Origin: Bryobacteraceae bacterium
GTDB lineage: Bacteria > Acidobacteriota > Terriglobia > Bryobacterales > Bryobacteraceae
Reading direction: 5' to 3'
Length of the DNA: 5,535 bases
Assembly: GCA_025350445.1 (NCBI GenBank)
Contig: JANXXV010000314.1
Location: 1-5,535, forward strand
Part shown: positions 5,532 to 5,535 of the stretch, piece after piece
Numbering within the stretch: the stretch's first letter is position 1
How the letters are laid out: each line of letters begins with the position of its first letter
Position numbers and translations under genes: made by a program
The notes under the pieces: generated by a model
Told to the model about the DNA's origin: nothing
The model's database searches: none
The model's input: only the letters and a program-made list of their open reading frames with translations

Positions 5532-5535
5532 GAAG

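Overview
The window is GC-rich (roughly 60% by eye) bacterial chromosomal DNA. The gene content suggests an acidobacterium, possibly Bryobacteraceae or Solibacter-like: a Tat-exported enolase-superfamily enzyme, an exported DUF6807 ('PmoA-like') protein, a DUF1624-type membrane acyltransferase, a VapBC pair, and an intergenic repeat module of a kind I associate with acidobacterial and planctomycete genomes. This assignment is an inference from gene types and was not tested by any search.

Layout. Plus strand, left edge: the C-terminal end of an SPFH/band-7 (prohibitin-like) protein (3-236), then a class I SAM-dependent methyltransferase (256-963). Positions 964-1390 hold no credible gene but carry a dense series of perfect inverted repeats (1018-1049, 1053-1072, 1073-1090, 1126-1148, 1209-1245) and an AT-rich patch. 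This non-coding block separates two convergent gene groups.

Minus strand, read right to left: an exported DUF6807 protein (5442-4495), a ribbon-helix-helix antitoxin and PIN-domain toxin pair (4451-4218 and 4234-3782), a Tat-signal mandelate racemase/muconate lactonizing enzyme family protein (3765-2533), and a multi-pass acyltransferase-like protein (2552-1391) broken by a one-base frameshift near 2062. Gaps are short (43 and 16 bp) or negative (17 and 20 bp overlaps), so the five genes could share transcripts. The AT-rich segment before the antitoxin, with a tandem 8-bp repeat, looks like a local promoter/operator.

Function. The DUF6807 and enolase-superfamily proteins both carry export signals and fit periplasmic processing of sugar acids or other carbohydrate-derived compounds. 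The acyltransferase could modify envelope glycans. The toxin-antitoxin pair sits between the two exported enzymes and is probably an independent module. At the right edge, a strong sigma70-like promoter (TTGACA-N18-TATGAT) points out of the window toward an unseen divergent gene. I found no tRNA, rRNA, CRISPR array, transposase or phage gene. I see no clearly new multi-gene system; the hairpin cluster and the enolase-superfamily enzyme with altered active-site residues are the most unusual items.
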